34,027 bases of DNA from Smittium mucronatum (Eukaryota > Kickxellomycota > Harpellomycetes > Harpellales > Legeriomycetaceae): assembly GCA_001953115.1 (NCBI GenBank), contig LSSL01003241.1:1-34027 (forward strand), given 5' to 3'. Below the pieces are notes generated by a model, which saw only the letters and a list, made by a program, of their open reading frames with translations, was not told the origin of the DNA and did not search any database. A program made the position numbers and the translations under genes. The number at the start of each line of letters is the position of its first letter. Within the stretch, counting starts at the first letter, position 1. Positions 10,606 to 24,700 of this stretch are shown in pieces.

Positions 10606-12615
10606 GGAAAATAATTAGACAATTCAAAAATAAATTCAAAAATGCTATATTTTTCATTAAATTTCTAAGATAATAATATTATCACAGTATTTATCATATT
10701 TTTAACTACTAACTTATTTTTGAATATAGTATGCTCATTATATTGGTATATAAACCAATTAAGTAAAAAAAAATCACAGCTTTTTTCAAACTTTCCAATA
10801 TTATAAAAATTATCGGTAAAGATTTATAATGGCTAAATATATTATCGAGTAATAATCATTTTTAAAAAATAATAATAATAATAATAAATACCTAACCCTT
10901 ATGAAATGCTAATTAATTTAAAATTATTGCTTAATTTAACACCATAGTCCTCATTTCCCAAAATAAACCAATGCATGCGAATTAAACAATATAAGATAAC
11001 AGATTTGATTTTATAACGGGCCAAATTTTAAGTATATAATCGAGTCAAACTCATTAAATCAGTAAATTTGAATTTGCACTCATAACCAAATCAATATTAT
11101 GGGATCTTAAGGTCGATACATAAAAGTCAGTGTACATAGAATTTCTTAGTTATTGATAAAAATCTATTGCATAATTGAGCTGGTGGAATCGCGTTAAATA
11201 AACGTCAATTTATTGTATTTTTTATCATCAATTTAATAAAATTAGACCCTTTATAGTGAATTTTAATTAGATTTTGTTTATAAGAATTCAAAAATAATTG
11301 TATCTGAGTGAAAAATCATAATTAAATTTCATTATGATAAAAACATTTCAATAATCGTGAGCTTTAATAAACTAAAAATTGTATTTTTTTTTTTTTTTAA
11401 AGAGAATTTATTTATAATATTTAAATACTAGAAAAAAAAATAAAATAAAAATACAATAAATGGAAAAAATTAAAAATTGTATTTAATGCAAAAATATCTT
11501 TAATTAAAGAAAATCAAAAGCATTTATTCGACTAAATATTATTTTTTTATTACCGAAGCTCCTTAGGTTTTTTTTTAAAGTTAAGAAAACTTGTCATTCA
11601 TATGCATATATTGCGAATATCTTGGTGTAAATCAAAAAATTTTCTCACCAATTTGTAGCTATTCCCCGCAATTGCTTTAAAAAAACTAATATAACTTTCA
11701 CAAATCATTCTAACTGAAACCATATTAAAATTATTGTTGAGGTCTACCTAATTTAAACCTGTCCAATTTTCAGGAATTATCTTAGGAACATATCTTATAT
11801 CAGTAATGATATAAAAAAAAGGCGGGGTTTTTGGGGATATCTCTTGTGGTATTTTTTGATGAAATTTCGTCAAACTTCTACCAAATCAACAAAATACTAA
11901 AATTGTGCCTCAATCCATAAATAATTGGATTATTTAATGTAATTCTTCCGTCGGTTAAGTGATAAAATTCCCTTTTTACGCAAATTTTTAATTTTTTAAA
12001 GAAAAAAACAGTTTGAAATATCTAAAACTTCCCATAAATCTGGATTCTTATTGTATAAAAGCCTCGATTACTAGAGCCACCATGAGATGATGGCTAATTT
12101 TTATCATTATGAGAATTTTTTTCTTCTTTTTTTGGTCGCTATAAGCGTATCAATAAAAAAAAATTTGTCTTATTTTGATATTTTTTCTATTCGTCTCAAT
12201 ATATAGGGGGGATGATTCCAAAACTCAGGAAAATTGTGAAAAAATACATGTATTATTTTAATAAGCCAAAAAAAGAAAATTCTTTTTGAAATATTTTTAA
12301 CATATTTTCTTTTAGGATTTTTATTGTCGGAAGTTCATCATTTAGCAATTATAGAGAAAAAAAATCAAAAAAATGAAAATTAAAGTGATTAAATTCTTCT
12401 CAGAAAATTCCCATAATATATACCTAGCCTCTGAGATTAATATTCAAAATAATCATCTATTGATAGATTTATCATAAGTTTGAAATCGGAGGCCTCTGAT
12501 TTCTTATAAAATTTTTGAAGGTTAAAACCATTCGCTTATTTTTGATTTTTTATTAAAAATTTCAGATAGCTTTGTATTAAAAGATTTAACTAATGCTGAT
12601 ATTTAAAATCACAAA

Positions 12616-12660
12616 TTCACACACACACACATCCAAATATATGTGTGTATATGTGCGTGT
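12616..12660. repeat. CA repeat facing an imperfect TG repeat (inverted)
   Basis: A (CA)n tract at about 12617-12632 is followed within 10 bases by ATGTGTGTATATGTGCGTGT. The two tracts are complementary, so single-stranded DNA or RNA here can fold into an imperfect hairpin. Confidence 0.6.
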
Positions 12661-14249
12661 ATTAATACCTTTTTTTATTATGATAATTTTTGCGAGTTAA
12701 AGTCATTTTTATATGAATAATATCCATCTCAAATCTTTTTTTTAAAAAAAAAACAAACAAAATTATATAATTTAGCTTATTAGACTTCATTTTTTCTATT
12801 AAAAATCTATCCTAATTGAGAAATTTATTAAGAAGGGAAATTTTTGTTTGCAATTTGAAAGACCTACTTGAATTATAAAATTGAATCCATCTTTAAAAAA
12901 AGCGATATAATGATTAACTATGATATATTTATAAATAGCCATTTTTATCAATTGAACGCAAATTTTTGGGTAAAACGCTTTTAATACAAAATTTCCACTC
13001 AATATTTAGAATTTTTTCTCATAATACACCTAACTTTGTATCAAAATCAATTAATTTAGCAATACAAATTTAATTTGGACTTAAAAAAGTATTATCGGTG
13101 AATTTTAAGAAAAAACTCAAATTAATAAATTAATTGTTTTAATAATTAGGAAAATATATGTTAAAAGGTCTACCAATTTTTATTTTAAAAAAATTAAAAA
13201 TCATAAAATAAATTTTAAAAAACTTTAAATTTGTATTTATATTAAATATGTTATTTTAAAATTAAAATGATCTATTACAGCATAAATTGAATAATCGAGA
13301 AATATTCAGTTCTCTCTTGTTAACAAAACAACCCTTTTTACATAGCAGATGTAGATATGTTATGCATTAAATATAATTTAAAGAAAAAAAATAAATAAAT
13401 TTTACCTTTTTCATAAATAAAAACTCTATAGAAGGCTATTAATATTTAAATATGAATCAATTATTTCGGTTTTAAAAATATATCTTTTTATTAAACCGTT
13501 TTCCCCATAATTTCCACGATTTAAAAAAAATCGCAATTATTAAACCCATAAATATTTTCAAAGGGTAATTAATATTGATATCTTGCTAACAATAATAATA
13601 TGAAATTTTAATAAGCTGAAATTTCACCTTTTTTTTATTTAGCATCACAAAAATTAAAGAATTATATTTGATAAATTACCCGTCCAAAAATTTTAATGAA
13701 AAATTGGAATAAATTTCTAATTAGAATGTAATTTTACTTTGTTTTACAACCGAGATTATTTATTTACATATATATTTTTTTGGTAATAAATTATTATTCA
13801 GTTTTAAAAAGTGTGTTTCGGTTTTAGCTGGAGTTAACCCCTTTTTTCAATTTAAAAATATTAAAATTATGAAGAAAAAACCTTTTTTTTTGTTTTATTT
13901 AGTCTTTTATCTAGTTATTTCTCCATTATTACTAAAATTTATTTTATATCTTTCATTTTTGCTTTATCCGACTTATAATATCTTAGTTTTCAGAATTTTA
14001 TGGGTTTCATTTACTTTTTTTTAGTTTTTAAATTTTAATTTTGTATTAGTAAAAGTTCAATTTTAATATGACGATAACTATGATAGGTCATTTCTTTGTT
14101 GATTCGGACACTTATTCTTATTTTATCGCTGTTGAATTATTTTCAAAGAGAAAATTGGACTGAGATAAGAGTATTATACCCATTATTTTCCCCCTAATAT
14201 CTCACTCCTTATCTTCTATGAATTAGATTCATCTTTTAAATTTTGATGA

Positions 14250-14264
14250 GGGGGGGGGGGGGGG
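14250..14264 (+). repeat. Homopolymer of 15 G
   Basis: Fifteen consecutive G in a region that is otherwise very A+T rich. It could form a G-quadruplex, and its exact length is prone to sequencing error. Confidence 0.9.
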
Positions 14265-17200
14265 TTAAGTTTTTTATCGCTTATTTTCTTATTTATTTGA
14301 CTAGCTTTGAGTTCTGGAAACGCCCTCTAATTAATAAATTCAACCACTATTCCTAATTAGGGGGATGTAAAAGTATTAATGTTTATATTATGCAGAGCTG
14401 TAGATATATGGATGGGTGGTGCTACAGATTTAACCTTCCTTTAAGTTTATGCTATATGTAGACTGAATTTGAATCAGCAACGATGTGCTTAATTTTGAAT
14501 CACCACAAAATTTGCGGATACAATTTAGGAGAGATTATTTGTATTTTTATAGCTGTTACTAGAAAAAATCTTCCCAAAACAGTTTAAAAAAGCAATAAAG
14601 ATAAAAAACTAATATATTGATTTTTTTGAATATTTTTTAGTATAATTTTTTCATTGTATAATATAGAGAGTATTTTTTTATGTTATTTACTAAAAAATTA
14701 TTATAATAGATATAGAGATGAATACGAGCCCAAAACTTGCAAATTATATTTAATTTTTTATTATTATATTCATGCTTCACTTGGTTTAATATCATCAAAT
14801 TCGAAAATATATATTATGGATTCAGTTCAAACTTATTGATGTCTTAATTAAATATAGGAAAAGGTCCAGGTATGCTTCTAAATATAATATGATTATTATT
14901 TTGTAAAATATGAGAAATAATTCAAATTCAAATATATATGTATGTGTAACGAAATATTTTAAAGCCACAATTTTTAATTCGATTAAATAAGTGGCAAAAT
15001 TTATTATAGTAACTCGCTTGAAAACTTCCCGTATTTAATGAGAAAAATAATCAGATAATAACGCAAATGATGCGTTTTATAATTTTAAAAGATCTAAATA
15101 TAATAATACACTGCACCTTTATATATATGCCAATAGATCTTTTATAAAACAGGAAATTAATCTAACCAGGAAAAAATATTGGTTTTTTACCCTTGAATTT
15201 TATTTTTTTTAGATTCTGAATTAGCAGACAATTAAAACTTATTTCTGAGAAAAGAGGTGTGTTTTTAAGTCGATATTTTAAGAACTCGATCCATGATATT
15301 TCGTTTTTCAAGATTTTTTAATTTAAATAAAAGCGTTTTCCTGAAAAAAACTGATATATATGAAAATTTTCATTCTGGTGCTTTTTATTAAGAATAGATT
15401 ATATGGGAAATATTGGTTATTTTGGTTTCAGTAGAAATTTTAGAACTGTAATATCGAAAAAAAATTAGCTAATTTGATTTTTAGTTTCCAATAAAAGAGA
15501 AATTAAAATATGGATGATCCCATATTTACTCTTTTTTTTCTCTTCAACTTAAAGAAGTATAAATAAAATAGATCAGTAAAAGGTGAAATAGTTATATTTA
15601 ATTTAGTTTTGAAGAGAAAAAATCCATTCTTAAAACTGTTCGAGAAAATTCCTGATTATCTATTAATACGATGGATTTCTTTATATTAATTTCAGTGGAA
15701 ATGAAAAATATTTGCATTAAAAATCAAAACCGAGATAATGGATTCAAAATAATAAGATTATGCAAAAATAAGAGATGTGTAAATTTTGAAGATAAGAGAT
15801 GATATATGGAAGAAAAAGACCCCCTAATTATATATATTTTTTTGAATTTTTTAAGGCCGAAAATAACTATGGAAAAATAAAAAGGGACAAAACGTACAAA
15901 TAATTAAGAGAAAAACAACGAATTTTGCAAAATAGATACTTCATAATTTTATTTTACTGTCTTTATAGAGTTTAATATTTAATATAAATGTATTTTTATC
16001 CTTTAAAAATTTAAAATTAACAATAATTAATTTGTTTTATATGTAAATTTTCATTTTCTTAAACCATAAAAACAAAAAACTTACTAAAAGATTATTTTTT
16101 CAACAAAAAAGCAAGAAAAACTCATTTTTAAAAAATATTCTCATTATTTTTTTCTCTTTTCGATTATTTATATATTTTACTTAATTAAATCGGCTTCTTA
16201 CCCATCAAAGTTCTGATTAAATTTGCTCGGATTTAATTAAATTTTTTTAAAAGCTGCAAAAATTAGCGGGAAAAAATATAAATTAACCATTAAAATATGT
16301 TTGTGTTTAATACAATAAAACTTTCCACCTTGTAAAATTCAATACCAGAGGTCAATTTTATTGATTTAGGAATAAAATTGTGTAACTTTGGCGCTTTCAA
16401 AACTATTTTTTACAACTTTATTTAGCCAAAAGTACCATTTATAATTTCAATTTTTTATGGGTTAATATTTATATTTTTCTCAAAAACATTTATTAGTTAA
16501 AAAACAATATATTTCGTAATTTTTAAATAAAATATTATTTGATTTTAAATGCAGCCAATTAAATTCAGTATTTCATAAATAACATATATTCCAAAGAAAT
16601 TTATATTCCACATCAATCTTTACATATTTAGATATCTAATTATGATATATATATCGATTCTTTTAATTTAAATATAATTCGGTTTGGGCTATAAAATAAT
16701 GTCAATATCATTTATCTCATTTCATGCTTTTCTTTATTACAACTAAAAAAATTGAGGTGTGAAAATATAGACTTTGTGGCACTAAGAAACATGCACAAAC
16801 CTCTCTCAATTATTTTCAACATAAGATCAATAAATATTCCCGGCTTCATGGCAATGTCTATTTCATCTCTTAGGGATGAATTTTTTTCACCATGCCCAAA
16901 ATTTTATATAGATGTAAAAAAATAGAAGACTCTATTTTTATTAGAAATAATCTTCATTATGAGTAAAGAAGTGCTATGTATGTTTATTCTTGTATAGTTT
17001 ATCCAAAATATTAAAAATCAAAACTTTTTGACCTAATTTTATTTTATATAAAGGCCGTATTCTCATTTCAAATTCAATTTTCGAGTTTATTAAACAAAAA
17101 TAAAGATTGAAAGTGGAAAACATGTATAGAAATTTTGTTATTATTTTTTACGAAAAAATGCACAAATTTGGAAATTTGGGGTTTTTATTGGTAAATTTTG

Positions 17201-18602
17201 TACAAATTTCTTATAGTTATAAATAAAAGATATTTTTTTCATAATTTATAAATTTAAATTGGCACAAATATAATTTTCAGCTTATATTTAACGTTTTTAA
17301 CTTCTGTGAATGTAAGTAAAAGTGGGATTGAAGTTTTTTTTTAACTCGAAATTTTTTATTCTATAAAAATACTGGATATAATAAAAAAAGTTAAAAAAAA
17401 AAATTATTCATAACAGCAAATAATGTTTTTTTATCATTCTGCTATTTAAAAAAGGATTTTTGAATATATTACCAAATATAAATATATTTTTTTGAAAAAT
17501 AAACTTTTCGTAAATATACTTTGGTAAACATCAAATATCATTTCTTAACAAGGAAATCTTTATTTATTTTTCAATAAAATGAGTATATTCTAATAATAAC
17601 ATAAATTATAATATTTCATCTAAACCAGTTTCATGTTTAAATATTCATTAAGTTTTAATTATTAAAGGTAAAATTTGAAGTAATAATTTGGAGATTTAGT
17701 CAGCTTTTCGTTGAAAATTAAATTATTAGGAAGAAAATTTCAGAAAAATAAAGAGTTATGTTTGAAAAAAAATTATTTAGAATATTTTTATCTTGGGTAA
17801 CGCTAGATCAAAAAAATAATTATAGCTGTAAATTATGAAATTAGGTAGATAATAAATCCGAATAACTCTTAAATTAATATAAGATGTGATTTTTCAAAAT
17901 TAATTTTGTGATAAAAAACATTTAAATAAATAATAATCTTTAATATAAAATATTTGGATATTTTTTAGTAAAAAATGGTGTTTAAAAGTAGAAATAATAT
18001 GCATTTAATTAAGCCTTTTCCCTTAAAAAACTTTGACCAAAAATTTAATTTGCATAATTCGAATTGCACATATTTTTATTTTTATTTTTAAATCTCAATT
18101 CTGAGAATAATTAAATCAGAAGTTATAAATGAAATTACATTATGTGGATGTTATTTTTACCCCTTTTTCGTAATTTTTCTTGATATTACCATTATCCATT
18201 AATAGAAAATGTTATCTAAAATTTTATGATTGTAAATTATGGATATTTTCTAATTTTAAGACTCAAATTTTTCGAAATAGATATGAGGATTTATAAAAAA
18301 CTTTTGAAAGTTTCCATAATGAAACCATTAGTGAGTTAAGCACATATTTGTTTTTTATGTAGATTTAGCAAATAATTTAATTGAAAATTTTAGTATTGAT
18401 TTATATAAATATATAGAATGGCCACTGTTTACTTAATTAATTTTTTTATTGGATAATAAACTTTACGATAATTGGTTGATCTCGTTCAATATTAATAGAA
18501 TATTAAAGTCTAATCCCTATTGGCTTAAAAAAGTTTTTTTTTAGAAATATGCATTAAAGTTCCAGAATTATGGGTATTAAAACACGATTATTGATATGGG
18601 TT

Positions 18603-18669
18603 CACTTTTTTAATTTTTTTTAAATTATTTTTTATAACTTTTTATTAAATTTAAAATAAGTTTTCCGTA

Positions 18670-18697
<28 letters not shown>
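18603..18697 (+). mobile_element. 5'-truncated retroposon copy 4, with target-site duplication
   Basis: An exact 14-base direct repeat TATTGATATGGGTT (18589-18602 and 18698-18711) encloses 95 bases. These start CACTTTTTTAATTTT, run through TTTTTTATAACTTTTTATTAA and TTTTCCGTAAAAA, and end in an AT dinucleotide tail. This matches the 3' half of copy 1 (its minus strand) base for base over long parts, but without the CCTTGAACC head. So this is a 5'-truncated copy in the opposite orientation, with its tail converted to (AT)n. The duplication is direct evidence for retroposition. Confidence 0.55.

Positions 18698-18700
<3 letters not shown>
18674..18700. repeat. AT dinucleotide microsatellite
   Basis: About 13 AT units forming the 3' tail of retroposon copy 4, a common fate of A-rich retroposon tails. 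Confidence 0.8.
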
Positions 18701-18711
18701 TGATATGGGTT

Positions 18712-21700
18712 TTTGTACAAGTAGTTCAAATCCATTTTTTTCAACAAAAAGTAAGTACGGCTTGGGATATATAAATTTTAGGTTGAAAGTAGTAATAATA
18801 AAACTCATTTCTTCACCCCTTCTCTATATAAAAAATCATAACCATTTTCTCATAAATTTTATTTTTCAAAAATCAAGCAATTAATATGATTTATTTTAAA
18901 TTAGACACGAGTTAGTTAAATTTAATTTCCAATGAGATATTTTAAAGATTACATTCTCATCAACAGGAAAACTTAATTTAACTTTTATTAAAGATAAATA
19001 ATTAAATTTTTTTATTTAAGTGTAAAAGATATGCATTATTTATTAAATCTATAATAAAAATACCCGATTTAATTAAAGTATGTACCTTATTTTAATACCG
19101 AGATTATGTTTAATTTTAATCAAACTTTAGGAAAAATAAAAAATCAATCTAAAAATTCTTGCTTATATTAAAATTATCATATTATATCTAGAAATAGTTT
19201 ATTAGATGAGAAGTATATAGGTAATGGTTATACAAAGTTTATCAATAAAATTTATAAAGTATCTTAATAACATCTTTTTTACATATATTGGTTTATTAAC
19301 TTGAGAAAAAGACCAGAATCTACATAGATACATCTTTTTTAAAGATTAAATGTTTTTAATGAATTTGGAAATAAAGAGAAATAGCACAAAGAAAAAATAA
19401 TTTTTATATCCTTCTAAATATTGAAAAAAGACAAATATAATCGAAAAAATTGCTATTTTAAAAATACATATCTAAACCTTTCTAAAAAAGAAAAAAGGTT
19501 CATTTTGATTAAATTTAATTTTTTATAGATATAAAAGTTGTTAAGTTACATATATTAAGTAGTTAAAACTTTAGCCTTGGAATTATCCTGTAGCAAGATT
19601 TCTGTAGGGTTTATTGGGGTGATCGGGGTATTTTCAGATAGGATTTACATAAAAAATTCTATTATATACATCCTAAATAATAAATTAAAAATTAATGTAG
19701 AGCCATATTATACATGTATTACAACTCACATTTTTTTTGAAAAGATAAAAGCACACTTGAAAAATTTCTCTTTATTTGGAGAATTTTTATATGAAATATT
19801 TTTTTTATTAATTACAATTCAGATTAGAAACCTATATATCTGGGTGAGGAGGGACAAAAAATGGACATCTTGAAATATTTTTTTCGGGAAAATATTTTTT
19901 AGTCCGTGTTATTTTAAATAACAAGATCATTTTTATAACATAAATTATCATCATTATAATTGAAGCACGGCTTTAATAACATGAATATTGGTCATGAAAT
20001 AAAGCAATGAGATATAAAAATATATCGCATAAAATTTATTACCCAATAAGTTATTTAATTAAAATAATATTGATTATTAAAATTAGATTGTTATATCACG
20101 GATAAAATGATTATTTCATGTAGATTTTTAATCCATTTACAACATATATATATACTCAAATTTTAGCCTATTGAAAAATAATAATAATAATAAGTTTTAT
20201 TAAAGCCATTATTTAGTTAAATATGTCAAATTAATATTAAATCCAATTATCCAAATTTAAAAAATATAAGGTATTATTAAGATATTTAGATATTTATCTT
20301 ATAGGTGCGTAATTAATATAAAATCTCTAATTATATTAAAAATACAAAATTTAATATTAAAATGAATAATAAATATAACTTTTTTATAAATTTCAAAATA
20401 AAAAAAATAAATATATACTCTAATATACAGAAAATTAATTGTTTATTTTTGAATTATTTTTTATTTAATATGATTTTTTTAGTCGATTTTTTTACTAGAC
20501 AGAATCGGGAAAAAAACATAAAATTAGGAATAAATGGTCTGCTTTTTTTTTGCAATTTCCACCCGCAAATTTTTTTAATAATCCGAAAAATAGACTTTTT
20601 TCCATTTATTTATGGATTTTTTATCCTTATATATTAATACCTATAATCATAGAAATAAATTTAATAGCACACAATATTATGAAAAATACCTTTTCCAATT
20701 TTTTCAAGGGACTCAATAAATATCATTAATCTTGGATTTTATAAAAATATATACATCTTTTCTCTTTGTACTTCTTATACGTACTCATTTTTAATGATTT
20801 AATTTTTCAGAAATTAAAATTAAGAAGCATAAAGTTTTAAAGATAATTGAAAATAGTATTGGGGCAGTTTTAATAGAGGAGGATCTTGAAAAGTACTCAG
20901 TATAATTAAATTGGACTATTAGAAAAACGAATCATAAAAAAATTCATGGATATTTATTAATATTTCAACGACTATAAAAAAGAAACCAGCGAAAGTCATT
21001 GAGGAAATTTTGAAAATATATTACGGCTCACAAAAGACATGGGGTTTTAGTATAATCAATTAAGATTAGGAAAAGAAACTAAGTATAAAATACGATGTTT
21101 TTTTTAAATAATAATAGACTAAAAAGAACAAAGAAAAAAATATGTTTTGAGTTTTTAGAAACTAAAGGGACTGTATGGTTTTAATGAAGTGAATTAAAAG
21201 TTAGAATTTTATTTGATTTTTGACGAAAATAATTTATATTACGGAATAAAGTTTTTCATTTGATCAAATAATATTTTTATTAGATTTCTAAGTTCAAGAA
21301 ATATATATATTTATATTAAATTCCGATTAAGATATGTGATATTCATTGTTTTTATCTTTAGTATTAACAATAATGAAAAGAAAATCCGTCCATAGACTTA
21401 GATTTAATAATAAAAAAGGATATTAAATCCATTTTTTTCGAGAAAAAATCTGGTATTGTCGAAAACCCGAGAGGGGTTTTTTTTTTAAAAAAAAAATCAT
21501 CGCCGAATCTAATACATAATATCGGTATTCTTAAATATATATCTAAAAACCCCCCGATAATCGATTTCTGTGTGATTTTGGTACGAAATATTTCTAAAAA
21601 TATCTCGATACTGAAGCACTAACTCCCCATAAAAATTAGATTATATATATATTCAAAATAAAATCTGTACTCAGTAAGGAGTATTTTTATATTCGCTGAA

Positions 21701-24700
21701 AATTATTTATTAAAAAATACATATAAATAATTTAAATTGGTACAAAGGAGTCTAATTCTATTAGCTTAGTGAGAAATTTTTTTTATAAATATTAATTATA
21801 TCTCCAAAAAAAAATCTACCAGAAAAAACTGAGAATAACTATAAGAAAATTTACTTTTTTTTAAGTTTTAAAGGACTTGATTAAAGACGAGTGAACTTAA
21901 AAAATTAAAATAATATGCGAAATATGTGATATATATATTATTTCCGAATCTTATTACATGATTTAAATGGTGTTAAATATTTCAAAAAATTTATATCACT
22001 ATACAGCACGATTTAGATTATGAGCTATTTCAAGAATTATTCAGAGAAAATATTATAGTTTAGAATTGTTTTTTTGAATACCTCAAAAATTTATCGATGT
22101 TAAATCCGAAAAGCAATGTCCGATATTTTAATTTTATAGCTTGCTTTTTTCTAGTTTTTTTAAAAAATTAAAAGTGTATTCACACACACTTTTATATAAA
22201 CTGCCGATATAACACACAGTATATAGGTGATGCTAGTAATTAAGAAATTAACCTCAACCTCCCAATATCAAAAGTAATTTCAATACATATAAAGACTAAA
22301 AAACGAAATTTTCGACACTTGTAAAAAAATTTATAATTTTTTTTTATTAAATTACTTTAAATAAAGCCAAGTTATAGATATATAAAAAAATTCACCTCTA
22401 ACTTCTCCATTTAAAAAAAATCCCATAAAAACTAAGCATATTTAGGTATATTTTTAGCATAAATCATAAAAAAAATTATAACATCTTTAACCAAAAATCA
22501 AAGATTCCTTTTCAATAAAATTAAGCAATAAAATAAATTCAACCCATTGACTTTTCTAAAAGTAATATCATTCAAAAATTAGCTTAATTGATAAATATTA
22601 AAATTATAGCATTTATCATTTTTCATAAATTTTTATTCGGGTTTTTTTAGTATTATTTTTTTTATATCGCATTAAAAGAAAGCGTGATGAAATAAAATAA
22701 AAAAAACTATATATAGTTATAATGGCAAAATATATTCTAATTTTATACCCTTATTATACTTACCTGTTTGAAATAATTCTTATATTTAGAAAAAACCTAA
22801 TTTGATATTTTTTTTAAAATATAATCTAAGGATAATATTCAATTTTATAATATCCTGTAATTTTCAACCCAATTCTCAAAAAAATTAGATTATTTATTTT
22901 TTAATATATATAACAGGTTATTATTATATTTTTTTGAATCTCATAAAAAAAACTTTAGTTGTAAAAAGACCCTAATAAAACTTTTTTTTGAATATTAAGG
23001 GTTCAAAAATAGAGTATTTGTCTATTTAACACATAAGAGGAGCGTAATACTAAATTTTGAAGTGAAAATCCCTAAATAAAAAATTTGGAGAATGAAAAAA
23101 TATAAAGGCTAAAAAAATAAAAACTGAACTTAAATTTCATGAATAAATCCAGTTTGATATAATATATCTCTTATTTGAATTGATTATTGGGGGCGAATCC
23201 TTTAAAAAATTCGTGAATGTTTTTTTCATATAATATATAAAATGTGCTGCTTTTATTAGCATGCTATAATATAGCGTATTATTTAGGTTAAAGAGAAAGA
23301 ATTGAAGTATAATCTATTAAATTTTAGAATCACCCAATTTAGCGATGGAGCAATAATTTTTTTTTAATTTATTAAATTTTGCATAACGAAGTAATTTGAC
23401 CCCATTTCTCGTAAAAATATATTCAAGAAAAGATGTTACTAAGATGATAAAAAGTTCTCAAACAGTACCAATTAAAATATATTATAGCTTCAAGCATAAA
23501 ATTTTGGAAGCGCTATTAAGGAATTTTTAAAGTATTATTTATCACAAATTGGAAATGTTTAATGTTAGATATCCAATAATATCCGAGAAAAATAATCTGA
23601 CGAATCTCCAGTAAAATTGCATATAAAAACTATAAAAATTATAATCAGGATTTATTTGAAATTTTTAAATATGGCTATAGTTTTCAAACCCTTTATTTAT
23701 TGTTCTGCAACTGTCTCTGTTATTGGAATTCTAGAAAATAATATCATAGGAAATTTTTATAAGCAATTATTTTGCGATTATGATCACTAATGAAAAAAAA
23801 AGAAAAATATTTATTAAAATGTGAAAATAATTATTTTATTCGCACTAATAAACTTTGATACCAAATTTAAATCATATAAAAAAATTCTATTTAAAACATT
23901 ATTTTAATAAATTTCATAAATATTAATTTTGAAAAAAATAAATACTGATTCTCTCAGAATCTTTTTTTCGCACAAAAAGCCTCTTTTCTTTGAAAAACAG
24001 AACAGAACAAAAATTGAACGTCACAAGAGAAGTAATAGTTTTTTTTAGCTTGTTTAAAGCTAAAATTATTTTTAATTAAAATATTAGATTGTGTTCATGT
24101 TTTTGCTATAACAGAAAATTTCGGCACAGTTTTTTTTTTCAATTGATTAAAATTTGTTCATTTTTTAAAAAAAATAGAAACAAATTTTAACTCCAGTATT
24201 AAACTTTTAATAATAAAATATATCTTTATTATGGTAGTAAAAAAATACAGTAGATGAAAGAGTATATTTTTAAAAGAATATAATTTTAATCGAGAGCTAT
24301 TTTGCTATTTTTCAATTTTTTTTAATTTATTCACATATTTTTGTAAATCTATAATTATATCAATAATTTAAAAACACAAAGAAAAGTAAATATATTTGAT
24401 TTTTTTTGATAGAACTGCTCATTTGCTATTATTAAATGGAAGTTTTTAAAGTATATGAAATTTCAAAAATATTTCATTTTTTTTCATTGAAATTTTATAT
24501 TTGCAAAATTAATATTAATTATATCTATTATTATGTAGCGTGGGTTTAAATAGCCCTTAATAATTTAAAATCGATAAATTAAATTTTAAATGTAATAGTA
24601 TTAAAAAAATGATGATAAATAATACTTTTATTTTAAGCCAAAGTGTTTTTTTTAAAATTCAGAAATATAACATATCTCATTGTCGTGTGATTTTTTAAGA

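Larger units (their letters stand above)
10606..18588. other. 8-kb A+T-rich gene desert
   Basis: No gene on either strand. Frames such as 12799-13002 (minus) and 14654-14839 (plus) are made almost wholly of Ile, Lys, Asn, Phe, Tyr and Leu and look like chance. Contents worth naming are an AAT run at about 10868-10887, a CA/TG inverted tract at 12616-12660 and a 15-base G run at 14250-14264. I see nothing else that I can support. Confidence 0.55.

Noticed and set aside
14654..14839. 61-codon frame
   Set aside because: Biased composition (Tyr, Ile, Asn), no ATG at the start and no homology that I recognise.
18724..18735. AGTTCAAATCC, a B-box-like sequence of a tRNA
   Set aside because: No A box or cloverleaf upstream; the preceding bases are a retroposon tail and an AT repeat.
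19577..20637. Frames of 98 and 91 codons in the desert
   Set aside because: Ile/Phe/Lys/Asn-dominated chance reading of A+T-rich DNA; the first lacks an ATG start and neither has a known motif.
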